A DNA stretch of 64,000 nucleotides from Pectinophora gossypiella (GCF_024362695.1 NC_065405.1:752672-816671), one strand, 5' to 3'; positions 18,560 to 30,189 are shown, counted from the first letter of the stretch. A program made the numbers and translations. Notes: generated by a model from the sequence alone, not told the origin.

Positions 18560-19537
18560 GCGACGATTTAACACGTTCACTGTGTATGAACCACATATGA
18601 GGCACTAAATTTGAAACTCATATGTGAGGCACTAGGGAAAATGGGAAATCGAAACGGGAGGCTTTTTAGATTGTTTTTTTTCTTGTCATTGTGTGTCTAC
18701 ATAAATAACATTGCACGTGAGGGGTCGATATCGAATTGTCAGTTACACAGCGATCGTGTTAAGCTTATACCACATCGATGAGTATGGTGATACCCTAGTC
18801 TAGATTTAAATTTATTGTAATTCGAATTGTGATAATGTTTTATTTATTCTTATGTGCTTTTCTAAGTCAAGTCTGTCGTTTGTCTGTCTATTAAGACTCT
18901 TCAATATGCTATCCTCCATTTTCCTCTAGCTATTCCAGGCTCTATTTGTGGGGCTCATTAGCTTATTCAAACAAATAACAAATCGTCTTTATTTATTAAC
19001 TCGGTCTCGTCATTTTCGAGTAAAGTTACCAACTACATAATAATAAAAAGTGTGCTTCAATTGCTTTATATGACATCTGCATCAGTATTCGATAATTATT
19101 CTTTTAAATTACATAGCCAAAAACACCGTCTAAGGGCCCGGACTCCACCAAAGCGGAGGTTACCAATGCGATGTTTCTATGGCTAAATTCTTAATACTCA
19201 ACATAATTGCCATTCAACAAAAAAAAACAAATTCTATTGGTTATTCAAACGTACGTCCTCTCTGCTTCGCTTTTCTGGACACCGGCCCTTGTACTATGAC
19301 TGAATGCACATTTTATTCTGTGCTTTACAATAATTTACGGTGCCAATAAAGCGACTGACGTCAGATGTTCCTAACATTTGGCATTTGTCATATTTCGTGA
19401 TATTCATTCACCAAAAAGAAACTAAAAGTAATTACTATAGGACAAAATAATAATTACTATATCGAAAAATCGGACCATATTTACTTAAACGATGGTAGTT
19501 GATATTATCAGTCGGTGAAGGCGGTAAATGGTAATCT
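18560..19537. other. Possible hpo 3' UTR or intergenic DNA
   Basis: No gene seen. A short direct repeat with GAGGCACTA lies at 18598-18632. It would be transcribed if the AATAAA at 19345 is used. Confidence 0.35.
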
Positions 19538-19872
19538 TCTTCTTCTATCGTGTGGGTTGTGAGGTGGAGTACCAACCTCATCAACCCTGGTGTCAGGGTT
19601 TTTATTGAGCCGCCAAAGGCCCCTGACATGGCTCATGTAACGACTACTTACTTACATCAGTAGGTAGTAACCGGGACCAACGGGTTAACGTGCCTTCCGA
19701 AGCATGGATCATCTTACTTTCGGACAATCAGGGGATCAGACTGTAATGTCCTAACCAAACTAGGGACCACAAAGTAATTTTTACGATATGTCCCCACCGG
19801 GAATCGAACCCAGGACCTCGTGCCCATCCGGAGATCGTGAGCCCAACGCTCAACCACTGGACCACCGGAGGT
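19538..19872 (-). mobile_element. SINE family C, full length with type-1 tail
   Basis: From tail (CTTCTTCTATCGTGTGGGTT) to head (CGAACCCAGGACCTC...GGACCACCGGAGG) on the minus strand, with a small insert in the head. The tRNA-like folds are not intact. Confidence 0.8.
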
Positions 19873-20342
19873 CGTCGGATGGTAATATCGACTCTATATT
19901 ATATAAACTACAAATTTAGCTAAAGCTACTGAATTTCCGTCCTATAGTAATTACTATATTTTTTCGACTGAAAATGGCCTAAAATTTACTTGAAGCGTGA
20001 CGAAATTGTAATGAATTGATGCCATTTTGGTGCCATGGGAAAATGAACTCTTGTCACAAAAATTGTTATGAAAAACAACTTTAAAATTGAGATTACGATT
20101 TCCCTTTGAAACGGACATATTTTCTGTTGGATTCATTTCTATTTGTATTGTAAACTACTAAATTCCCGATTTAAAATATGTCAGTTTCAAAGTGTATAAT
20201 GTAGAAATGTTTGGGAGTGGCCCATAGGTGTAGATATACGTTGTTACTGTAGTATTTGGCGGTTTGTTTCAGTATGAGATGCGTACTAACGTAGTGTTCA
20301 CGAGAGTGTAATTATAAACATTTGTCGTCACTCCATCGCACT

Positions 20343-20486
20343 ATGTACTTCTATCTTTTTCTGTTACTCAAAACCGTCATTTGCTAGAGCGAGAGACGCT
20401 ATTGCCTTGACCATATTGCCGCGTGCGGTCGCTCTCTCTCGCTCTAACAAATGACGGTTCGGAATAACAGAGAAGGATAGAAGCAT
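20343..20486. repeat. Hairpin repeat with about 55-base arms
   Basis: Left arm around ACCGTCATTTGCTAGAGCGA and right arm TCGCTCTAACAAATGACGGT, extending outward to TATGTACTTC / GAAGCATA with few mismatches. Loop about 30 bases. Confidence 0.8.
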
Positions 20487-20982
20487 AGGAAAGTCCGATG
20501 AGGTGAGGTGAAGTGGTTCAACCCAATTTGTACGTAAGAGCTGAAACATATCCATAATCAAGTCTTTTTATGGACTTTCTACTTTGTTGGGTGGATGGTT
20601 ATAGTAAAGTATACACGTTTACCTAAATGGTATAGGCCCGTCCCCCTGCCGCTATTCATTATAATTACTAAAACGGTGTGCTCACGTGCCCTCACTGTGC
20701 GCGGGAGTTTACTGTAAAGATAGGCTACATAAGCCGTCTTCGGGCGCATCAGCGTGGTGCCGACTAGGAGTCGAAGTGGTCGCCATGGCCAAAATCGGTC
20801 GGAGATCATGTCAGTAGGCAGTGCTCCGTGATCCCATGTACTTGCGCGCGTTAGATTATTTGCTTACTACCGTTTATACGAGCGTTCGAGCAGCGTCGGG
20901 CCGTCTGCGGCCCTGACAGGCTGCGCCGTGGGTTGCGATAACAACTGTACGCTTCGGTGTTACATTTTAGTACGCAGCGTTG

Positions 20983-21130
20983 GTACGGTCACGAGCATTA
21001 ATATGTATACACTTTGGTACCATGTCACATTAACTTTTTTGACAAATTGAACTGTAAGTCTCACTAAATGTCAAATATGTTAGTGCGACAAAGTTCTAAA
21101 GTGGGTACATTATATTGCTCATGACTGTAC
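20983..21130. mobile_element. GTACGGTCACGAG-type MITE
   Basis: Ends GTACGGTCACGAGCATTAAT and ATTGCTCATGACTGTAC are inverted copies. Body has CCATGTCACATTAACTTTTT. Four relatives: 47078-47193, 51737-51888, 55590-55742 and 62524-62672. Confidence 0.75.
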
Positions 21131-22662
21131 GTGGATCTAAAACCTAGTTCTTGGACGTCTTTGGTGAAACCTGGTTTCAAAATCTGTTCCAAATATGTCA
21201 CTTCTACCGTAATAAACGCGTACGTAAGGGCGAACAGCATCTTTATTCATAGTTACGTACATTACAAAGGTCAAAGACTTTATACGTCCAAACGGGATAA
21301 TTACCGGGATACCACTTCAGCACGTGACATAGTGTCTAAGCTAAAAAATCTACCATCCACCTAGCAAAACAGAACAATTTTCTTCTTCTTCAAATCTATC
21401 TACATAATGCTAAAAACAAAGGAAAACTCGTCGTGCGCGTATTTAACTCATGACAATATGTAATGTAGATAACGTTGTAATTATAGCTGAAGTTATCGCT
21501 CATGTTTGTTTATTATATTATTAGGCTTGACTAATTTTACTGAGGCTTTTGACGCGAGATTGGGGAGAGGAGGTGAAGTATTCCGACACTAAATGGCCAA
21601 GTGCAAGAAATTCTTAAGTGAACTTAAGGACTTCGGGAACTATCAACACGATAATAAATATTAGATTACAACGCTCGCCACCAGTGCTCTTTTTTGTAGT
21701 ATGAGCAGGGACTGTAGTATATTACTACTGTTTCACCCTGGAGTAACTAGATGTCGCTAACCGTATAAGCTTACATATGCATACCAGCGCCATCTAGTGG
21801 CGGTATTTCGTATCATTATGAACACTTCGACAGTTAGTACAAATCGCCAACGGTACTCTATTTGCGCGCGTTTTAGCGATTTAAGTATCATGTTACTTAC
21901 TGCATATTATTATAACTGAATTTCAAATGTTACTATTGAAATGTCTCACAGGTCCTATAAATAGATCTAGACTTTATGTGCGTTTGTGATTTACGATAAC
22001 AGTCGAGTAGGTTATGTAATATTATGTATGACAGCATCGTACGCCAAGTCTGGGACTATAATAAGGTCGTTTACAGGTTACCTGATAGCTAGGGCTCTAA
22101 AAGGCGACATTGAAGCAATTCATCTTTTGCGCTTATGAAAATAAATGCGGAATCTCAACAACTGTGAAATAGCTATGATGCTTTTTAACATGAATTACTT
22201 CAATGTGCTTCACAAAGGAAGGTTGACAACGCGCACTTACTTTTAAATGCGCAAATGTCAAAGTTCAATATTGCTTTTTAAAGCAATTGCTTCAATATGG
22301 CCTTTTTAACTCCCATGATGTATTATTCACCTCTTTTCCCCTAGATATAAGAGCCTTTTTACCCCCACAAAGGGTCGGATATAGTTGTTTACAGTAATAG
22401 ATAATTCAATAAGTTAAGTTCCTTTTATCGTTTAGATCTCAGTTATATCTCGCAATGTATTATAGCTACGATCCTAGATGTTTACGCAATTGTACAGTTT
22501 GAGTCTGTAGGGGTTGTGACAGTCAAATTACTCAATGGTTACAAATTTTCCGTGATATAATATTCAGTTTCACATATTGAACGTTGATATATGAGTACCG
22601 TAGAAAGCGCGTCAGACAAAAATACGACGAAACTGTATTCATTCGTCAAAAATTACGCAGGT
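21131..22662. other. Unassigned intergenic DNA
   Basis: Short ORFs only (for example 22591-22818, no family features). No gene recognised. Confidence 0.4.
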
Positions 22663-23099
22663 GAGTCGTTCTTCTTTTTTATCGACAATGATCTGTCCTT
22701 CGTTCTGCTTCTGATAAGTTACCTTTTAGAATTTTGTTTCATGTTTCCATTGTCCAAAAATATAGTTATCTTATTATACTCAAAATACAAGCAAAATACT
22801 AATCGGTCCCTCAATTAGTCCTTAAAGTAGCTTGATTGTTTTTCACAAAATTCTGTGACAGAGTGGTAAATTGAAATGCTGTCTCCGATGAAAAGGACCA
22901 CTCTATCACAATATTTTTTGGAATGCGTCTAAAAAGAAAAGTATGTTACCAAGATAAAGAGAACCACTAAATAGTCCTCTACAGACACATCTTTATATGA
23001 TGTTTTAAAATATTTAATGCCGTTGTAATTTTAAAGATGTTAAATCCGATAAATTGAGAAAATGTCTTTTTATTGTCGATAAAAAAGAAGAACGACCCA
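22663..23099. mobile_element. Non-autonomous TIR element
   Basis: TGAGTCGTTCTTCTTTTTTA at the left and the reverse complement TAAAAAAGAAGAACGACCCA at the right, about 30-base arms. An inner pair TGTGACAGAGTGG / CCACTCTATCACA folds the centre again. No ORF of note. Confidence 0.7.
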
Positions 23100-23144
23100 G
23101 GTATGGTCGTCGTCTTAGCATCTATAGCGCGTGGTGATTCCTAA

Positions 23145-24000
23145 TAGCCCAGTCATATTAGGTAAAAAAAGGGGTCAACCTCGGAATGAGAGATAATAAG
23201 CTATAAATTGGTATGGACCTTTGTTTTGTCGTTTTAAATGTTGTCTCAAAAGTCACAAATGATACCGTGTCCGCGTCTTAAGATATTGAAGGTCAAAGGT
23301 CATAAAAATTGGTTTTTTGTGAATATCTCGCTTCCTATTGCTTAAATGATATTTTTACCCATAATAAAACTTGTAGAGTATAAAATTCTCTACAATTTTC
23401 GTTTCATGTATTTTTTTGATACGATCAACCGTTTTTGAGGTAGAGCGCGAAGAGTGCGCAGCGCACAGTTATAAATGGTCCAATGCAAGGTCAAGCGTGA
23501 GTTACGCTTATCAGTACGTGATATAAAGTCTATTATTTATTAAATTATTATAATTATTAAACAATGGCCATTATTTATGTGCTAATTATTAATTGTTGAT
23601 ATTTTATTAAAATCAGTAACTTAATTATTTATATTTAACTATTCAACTATAATGGTGCTAATTCCTGTAAATACCATCTAATTTTATTTTAAGTTATATC
23701 TGTCCTTTTCTTATCCGCCGAAAAGGAAAGGGACGGGTAATCGACAAGCATAAAATTTATGGAACACACGTCAATTTTAAGCACAAATCTAAACCAACCG
23801 TCTAAAAATTTTACGTCAGTCAATAACCCGACACATTAATTTACTCATTCTTCCTAAAATTAAGAGCTGTGAATCATCCGTCCCTTTCCTTTTCGACGGA
23901 TACGAAAATGACGGATATAACCTAAAATAAAATTAGGCGGTGTCTGCAGGAATCGGGGCCAATATATTATTAATTCTGGAATATATATTTTCAGTTAAAA
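23145..24000 (+). repeat. Left terminal inverted repeat, interrupted by a MITE
   Basis: 509 bases (23145-23653) plus 37 more after the MITE (23964-24000) match the right arm. The last matching bases are TTTTCAGTTAAAA. Confidence 0.85.
23654..23960. mobile_element. GGTTCCTGCAG-type MITE nested in the left TIR
   Basis: 307 bases with inverted ends GGTGCTAATTCCTG / CAGGAATCGGGGCC and inner arms CTAATTTTATTTTA / TAAAATAAAATTAG. AAT is duplicated on both sides (23651-23653, 23961-23963). Relatives: 55138-55545, 57650-57985 and fragments near 40265, 44765 and 45628. Confidence 0.88.
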
Positions 24001-24136
24001 AGGCAATAAGGGGATATATTTTATGTATATCTTTATTTATCATTAAATATGCCATACTATACATTTGTTGAAATGTCAGTTTAAATATCATAACAATTTT
24101 TATTGGTTTTAATTATAATAAAATTGTGAATAGAAG

Positions 24137-25090
24137 CTAGTTATCTTCATCTTCTTCGTCGTCTTCTTCTTGTTGTCGCTCGAAAACGTTCAATTCATTG
24201 TCATCATCCTCATTATCGGTCATATTCATCTCCAAACCCTCCAGAATTTCAGGATCGTATGCGTTTTCTTCATCGGGATTACTTGGATATTGTGCAGCGT
24301 TCAGGCAAGCTTGTCCATTGCACTGGCCACAAGCTAAAGAACATAGTAGCTCTGATTTTCGACATCCACAACGGGAACCACAACCATTTTTGCAATTGCA
24401 AAATATTGTATTTAGTAGTTCGGTTGGTGCTGGAGGTAATAACGTTCTTATGAGCTCCAGGATTCCATTTTCAAGCATCCAGCCCCATTCTTGAGGTTCT
24501 AAGTCATTCCCTAACCACGTTTGAATCTGGTAGTAGACGCGATTTATATGTTGATGAGCTGCTACACTTAATGGTGGAAGTGTTGACAATTGTATAGGTT
24601 TATTTAGTTTCGTTAACTTAATGAATTGCGTGTAGCGAAAATGATCAATGTTGTCCTCAGATTTTGGAGCATTATATAATGCCAACAAGATGCGTACTCC
24701 ATTTTCAAATAATGTTTGTACGGGGCAGTTTTCTTGTTGAAATACTTCCACCAGTTTATCCAAATTGGGAATTTTCTCCAATGCTCTGGTAACAGTTTTT
24801 TTTCCTTTTTTAAACAGCGCAGAAGTCGTGTCACAGCCACTAAATGCGTGTAAAAATAGAATGTGTTTTTTAGTACGCGGATATTGGTCAAAACTTTTGG
24901 AAGAGTATATTTGTATCTTAACATTGCCTTTCCCAACATTTTTAAAGAAAATTTCCTGTTGATGTGATTGAGTACGCCCAATTAAAATTACGAGCAAATC
25001 AATATCTTCTCCTATGATGACGGCAGTCTTTTGATGTTCTGATAATGCAATAGCTGTCTCGATGATGAGAAGGTCAATAGAGAAGGTCAT
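24137..25090 (-). CDS. Transposon ORF: PIN-like segment with CXC-type Cys-rich region
   Basis: 317 aa from an ATG at 25088-25090. Visible: AVIIGEDIDLLVILI (residues about 23-37) and HAFSGCDTTSALF (about 81-93), acidic blocks like those of PIN/XPG nucleases; a middle ending LPPAPTELLNTIFCNC; a Cys-rich block CNCKNGCGSRCGCRK ... CGQCNGQAC (about 230-263) like a Tesmin/TSO1 CXC module; and a long Asp/Glu tail. Related multi-copy arthropod proteins are recalled as longer. The frame stays open about 25 codons upstream of the ATG and stops exactly at the inner TIR edge, so an N-terminal part was probably lost by deletion. Nuclease activity is inference. Confidence 0.8.
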   Translation of the reverse strand: MTFSIDLLIIETAIALSEHQKTAVIIGEDIDLLVILIGRTQSHQQEIFFKNVGKGNVKIQIYSSKSFDQYPRTKKHILFLHAFSGCDTTSALFKKGKKTVTRALEKIPNLDKLVEVFQQENCPVQTLFENGVRILLALYNAPKSEDNIDHFRYTQFIKLTKLNKPIQLSTLPPLSVAAHQHINRVYYQIQTWLGNDLEPQEWGWMLENGILELIRTLLPPAPTELLNTIFCNCKNGCGSRCGCRKSELLCSLACGQCNGQACLNAAQYPSNPDEENAYDPEILEGLEMNMTDNEDDDNELNVFERQQEEDDEEDEDN

Positions 25091-25166
25091 AGGGTAGGGA
25101 CAAGTATATCCAGGTATATAAGCATTGAAAAATTTACACGTTTTGAAGAAAACGTATGTAATGACG

Positions 25167-25703
25167 TTTTAACTGAAAATATATATTCCAGAATTAATAA
25201 TATATTATAGTTGAATAGTTAAATATAAATAATTAAGTTACTGATTTTAATAAAATATCAACAATTAATAATTAGCACATAAATAATGGCCATTGTTTAA
25301 TAATTATAATAATTTAATAAATATTAGACTTTATATCACGTACTGATAAGCGTAACTCACGCTTGACCTTGCATTGGACCATTTATAACTGTGCGCTGCG
25401 CACTCTTCGCGCTCTACCTCAAAAACGGTTGATCGTATCAAAAAAATACATGAAACAAAAATTGTAGAGAATTTTATACTCTACAAGTTTTATTATAGGT
25501 AAAAATATCATTTAAGCAATAGGAAGCGAGATATTCACAAAAAACCAATTTTTATGACCTTTGACCTTCAATATCTTAAGACGCGGACACGGTATCATTT
25601 GTGACTTTTGAGATAACATTTAAAACGACAAAACAAAGGTCCATACCAATTTATAGCTTATTATCTCTCATTCCGAGGTGAAACCCCTAAAATGACTGGG
25701 CTA
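25167..25703 (-). repeat. Right terminal inverted repeat
   Basis: Uninterrupted 537-base arm. It preserves the sequence CTATAATATATTA at the point where the left arm carries the MITE. Confidence 0.85.
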
Positions 25704-25706
25704 TAA

Positions 25707-27109
25707 CGCGGTCGGATTATACAAATCCACATGTTGCCAGTTCGTCACCTAATCGCGTACTAAGGCATGTTAGAACATGCGAAGCTATTTCTGCTCTAAC
25801 TTTTCGTCCCACTTTTAGAGCGCTCATATTCAATCTACGGTACTTGTATGTCAATGATATTGAAGCAATACTTTTCTCTTTATGTGTAAGAAGAGTTTAT
25901 ACGTTATACCTTATCAGATTTATAAACTAGATTGTCATCTGTGATCAGATTTTTGGGCTGCTTGTGATGTATTATGAAGTATTCAAATATATTTTCAACT
26001 GGTGATATTTATGAAGCGAAGCAACCCAAGGTAATGATTCACAATACGATACCCAGTCCCATAGTTGCAGAGTATTTTGCTAGTGTATAAGTAAATTAAT
26101 AACTAAATAGTAGACAAAGTTGATTCTAGACTTCACTTCTTGTACATTGAATTGTTCTACAAACATTTAGAAGTGCCATTAACTATAAAATTATTGTATT
26201 TTCGTACTTCGAGCAATAGCGTTAAATTAGATTTATCTTCGGTCTATGGATTGGAAGAAACATATTTTCGTGCCATGAGATTGACCCATCTGATGTATTT
26301 TTTATATTGTACGAGGAAATTAAAACGAAATTGTCGTGTTATAGCCATTATTTATTGTAACAAATACTTTTTTAACTTATCAACAACGCGGCGGGCGGTG
26401 TGTGAAGCTCGAGGTATGTTTTACCTAAATTATTCAACTAATAATTCATTTGCTTCGGCCAGGGGTACTAGTTATTTAACTTGTTCACACACCGCCCTCG
26501 CTTATCATAATATTCGGCCTATTTCGGAATGATTTGTTTGTAAATGTACAGGGTAAATTATATAATACGTATGTTTATTGGAAAATTGCTTAGCGGATGG
26601 CTTAGGCGCGTGTTAGGTTCGTTTTGTTCTATGTTCTAGTGTATAATATTGTTTCACTCAATAGTCAATGGTGTGGCGGAATCGAGACATATCTAATAGT
26701 TGTGTTGTTGAGATTTCTACCATTAGGAGCCTCATCGGAATAGTCGGGTAGTGTAATATTGTGTTAGTAATTGTACTATGGATGGACCAAAGCCAAAGTG
26801 GGCGCGTGATTATGTATGGAAACGTGAACAAAACCCATATAACAATTATTATACAGACCAATGATTTATGAAGCAAGTTTTGAATGAATTTAATCAGGAA
26901 TTCTTATATATTCATCCTTTTGGGGTTTTAATAAATATTACCGTGATGTTTATAAAGCTGGGGTGAGCGAGTGGTGTCTAGTCTAAAATATCGGCGCCTT
27001 ACATTAAAAACTTCGTAAGCGCCTTTTATACACATCCTGATGTGTATGCTTCAACGAAACCTCCTAATTTAATGGAATTTGATTACTCGATATCGATACA
27101 GCAGAAGGC
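25707..27109. other. Unassigned intergenic DNA with a 14-bp inverted repeat
   Basis: GGGCGGTGTGTGAA at 26393-26406 is the exact reverse complement of 26484-26497. No gene recognised; ORFs here lack features. Confidence 0.45.
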
Positions 27110-27300
27110 GACATACAACAAGGCCGTATATGGTGATGTATCGGTATCGGCAATGTAGGGAGTGGAATTATCTGCCTTCTGTATTTCCGAATGCATATAA
27201 CCCGGGTGCTTTCAAGGCCAGAGTGAACAGGCACTTTCTGGGCGAGCTCCATCTTAGGCCTCGTCAATGCCTTCGGGCAAGTCCGGGGCCAAGAGCAAAG
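27110..27300 (+). pseudogene. LINE C-terminal fragment
   Basis: Frame with REWNYLPSVFPNAYNPGAFK and RVNRHFLGEL resembles the last residues of many insect non-LTR ORF2 proteins (WNxLPxxVFP...FKxxVN). Followed by disrupted frames. Confidence 0.6.
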
Positions 27301-29175
27301 GTAAAAAAAACCATCGCGACCGTTGTGACGCAGGAGACTGTATGAATCCACGCGTGTCTATAAAACTCAAATATTACGAAGAATCCGCGCCAAAACGCTA
27401 CCGCCGTCACTTGTGCATACATAAGGCGTATAGAACATTCCGAGGAGGCTCTATCGAACAAATATTGTTGCATTTGGTTTAGTGTTCACGTCGCCGGTTG
27501 TTTGGTGACATTATGTACCTTAAGTCTTCGGTGCACGTTCCACTATCGCATATGTAGTGGATTTTGTATTAATTATTGTGATGTTTTTGATAGTCTTATA
27601 CTGACGCTAACTTTGTTCGAGATATGATGATAAGATAGGTAGAATAGCAACATTGTCATATGAAGTTACAGATACACAGGCGAAGAAAGAAACAGTATAT
27701 AAAAGTTAAAGTGTGAGCCACGTCAGGGACCATTGGCGGCTGAATAATAACCTATCAGGGTTATGAGGTTGGTGATCGCCTCGCAACCTTGACACTATCG
27801 AATCACAGGAGATTTATACTATAGTGTCACGTGAGAGAAACATCTCCCATGACACGACTCGGGAAGCGCCTAGGGAAACAAAGGAAAGTTAAAAGTAATG
27901 AAGATCCATACTATTTATCACGAACTAGTCATCGACGTCTATCTTCAGCGCAGTTTAAAGTTAGCGTCAGTTCAAAGAAGATATTGTCTCGTGCACCGAA
28001 GACGAGGCTTGTATAGTTTGTTATAGGGAGGAAGTGCACTTGGTAATAAGTAGCTGTTGAGGTTGATAGCGACGCATTATATTTTTGGACAGACGACTCA
28101 CTGAATAAAAATATAAAAAAAACATTACAACGCATTTCATTTCATTCTCCACCCCATACATATAACATAAAAGCGCCACGCCTGTATCCCCGAAAGGGTA
28201 GGCAGAGCCTCGCCAGCTATGTTCAAGTCCCATGCAATAGGGGGCCAGCCTATCCACCCCATACATTTTAAAATAATTTAAAAAATAAATCAAATCTCGT
28301 TGACTAGCAATTTTGATGAGCAATACCTCTATAAACAACAAGTTAAACTTAATTAGTAAACGAGGCTGCATTCAGTCTTAAATAACCAATGTTAGCTTAA
28401 AAAATAGCATAAAAAAATCACAGGCTAAATAGTAACATTATAAACTAAAATACATGATAATAACGTGTAGAATATAATGATAAAATGAGTATTAAACTTA
28501 GAAAATACAAAAAAGGTGGGATGTATTGAAACATCCTAATATAGATGCCAATTTTTAAAAACAAATAAGCAGTTGTGCCAACTTAACACAGAATGTTTGT
28601 ATAAAAACAATAAAATAGTAGGTATATAGTAGGTATATACAGGCGTTCTACGCCTTACGTAGAATATAAACAGTAACTTAGTAAGAATGGGATATATAAC
28701 TATATATACTTCTACACTTAATTTTACCTTTTACATAAGACAAGAGTCCATAGATAGTAAAACATACACGCGCGCTAATGGCGCCACGAACACTTAATAA
28801 ATTCACCTAAAATGTAAAACTGAACTAGCAACCTTTGTAATAATAAGGGATACATAGCGAGGAAGCTATATTCTAATTTACACAGTCCGCTCGTAAGATG
28901 CTTCTAGAAGGAACTGTAGGCCTACTCTGTACCTCGGTGGGCAATTGAGATCCGTCAATAATCTGAATTAAGTCAAGAAAGTTCTTACATTGTTTTAAAT
29001 TTACGCGTTTATAGCAGGGAGGGAATATTGGGAGTCTCATATCCCTGCTTTAAACGCGGTAAGAATCCGTTATTATGTGTTTTAATTATTTTAATAAAGT
29101 TCTTTAATAAATAAACATGTCGAAACTCAAGTTTAGAATAGAAAACAATGTAAATTTGATTTTCTTCAAAGTATA
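27301..29175. other. Intergenic DNA with repeat scraps
   Basis: Holds a degraded SINE family C tail (27712-27790) and a piece shared with other loci (CGCCACGCCTGTATCCCC near 28172). No gene recognised. Confidence 0.4.
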
Positions 29176-29398
29176 CAGGGTGTTAGTGTCATCGTAACGA
29201 AAATTTTGAGGGATGATTCGGATCATGATTCTGAGTTGATATCAAGTGGAATTTTCCATCGCAAAAGTATGGAATTGAAAATGATTTAAAAAAATACAAT
29301 AAATCATGAATTTTGCGACGGTAAATTCGACTTGATATTAACTCAGAATCATGGTTTGAATCATCCCCCTTAATATCGTTACGATGTCACTAGTACCC
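29176..29398. mobile_element. CAGGGTGTTA-type MITE
   Basis: CAGGGTGTTAGTGTCATCG at the left, GATGTCACTAGTACCCTA at the right, arms GATATCAAGTGGAATTTTCC and its complement (degraded). Confidence 0.75.
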
Positions 29399-30189
29399 TA
29401 TATTAATATCCTAAGACCACGCCTATTTGCCGTTGGGGTAGGTAGAGAGATTCCATAGAATTCCACTCACTACGATCCAATCCTGACACAACACAGTTAT
29501 AAAATAGGCTTACGACATACATGCTTACTTGTGAAAATTAGAGTATACGCAAATACAGTGTTTTATTATCTATAGGACCAATCTTTTTCAACCCCATTCT
29601 TTTATAAGAGTATTACATAGTTCTACTTTCAATTTACCATCTAACAATCGTAGGATAACATTTTTCAAGTACCTATCAAAATGTGATCTTACTTTCTATA
29701 ATAGTTTCTGAACACCCATTTTAAAAATAAGTTTTAACTTTAACGTTAGAGGTCTTAGTCATAAACCCACAGATCACAGCTACATGGAATATTAAGTATA
29801 ATACCCTCATTTTTATAAACAAAATACTTTTTCCGTATAAAATGTAGATAAAATGATGATCAAAGGTTCCATGATTGTTATGTCAAATAAAATCACTTAC
29901 ATTTTAGTATTCATTAGGCTGGTGATTTCTTTTGGACCTCAAGAAGTGTGAATAATTAATTATTGTCCTATCTTGTATTTTGTTGAGATTTTTTAATAAT
30001 ATCTTAGGTATTTTTGTAGTCAAGATTCTAGACAGACATATTTACCCTTTCTAAGGTCAGTTTCTGGTTTTGGGTAGATCTTCGAACATTGGTGGTCTAT
30101 ATCATTACCGTTGACATATCATTCTATCACCGTCTAAAAAACCTTTTGTTGGATATGGAGCTATATTCTGTTGACATTGTATTTTATTG

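Larger units (their letters stand above)
23145..25703. mobile_element. DNA transposon with about 540-bp terminal inverted repeats
   Basis: The ends are TAGCCCAGTCA and its reverse complement TGACTGGGCTA, flanked by TAA on both sides (23142-23144, 25704-25706), a possible 3-bp target duplication. TA is an alternative reading. The arms (23145-24000 minus a nested MITE; 25167-25703) differ at only a handful of positions apart from an indel-rich patch near the tips, so the element is young. The 1.17-kb centre is almost filled by one minus-strand ORF. The superfamily is not certain; Academ-like elements (3-4-bp duplications, XPG/PIN-type nuclease) are a candidate. Confidence 0.85.

Noticed and set aside
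22591..22818. 75-aa ORF as a gene
   Set aside because: Low complexity, overlaps a TIR element, no recognisable features or splice context.
24198..24494. Plus-strand ORF opposite the transposon protein
   Set aside because: Antisense shadow of the 317-aa ORF.
26393..26406. GGGCGGTGTGTGAA as an rRNA fragment
   Set aside because: It resembles a conserved small-subunit rRNA site over about 12 bases only; flanks do not match rRNA.
26140..26532. 130-aa ORF as a gene
   Set aside because: Composition is that of random AT-rich DNA; contains the inverted repeat at 26393-26497; no homology recalled.
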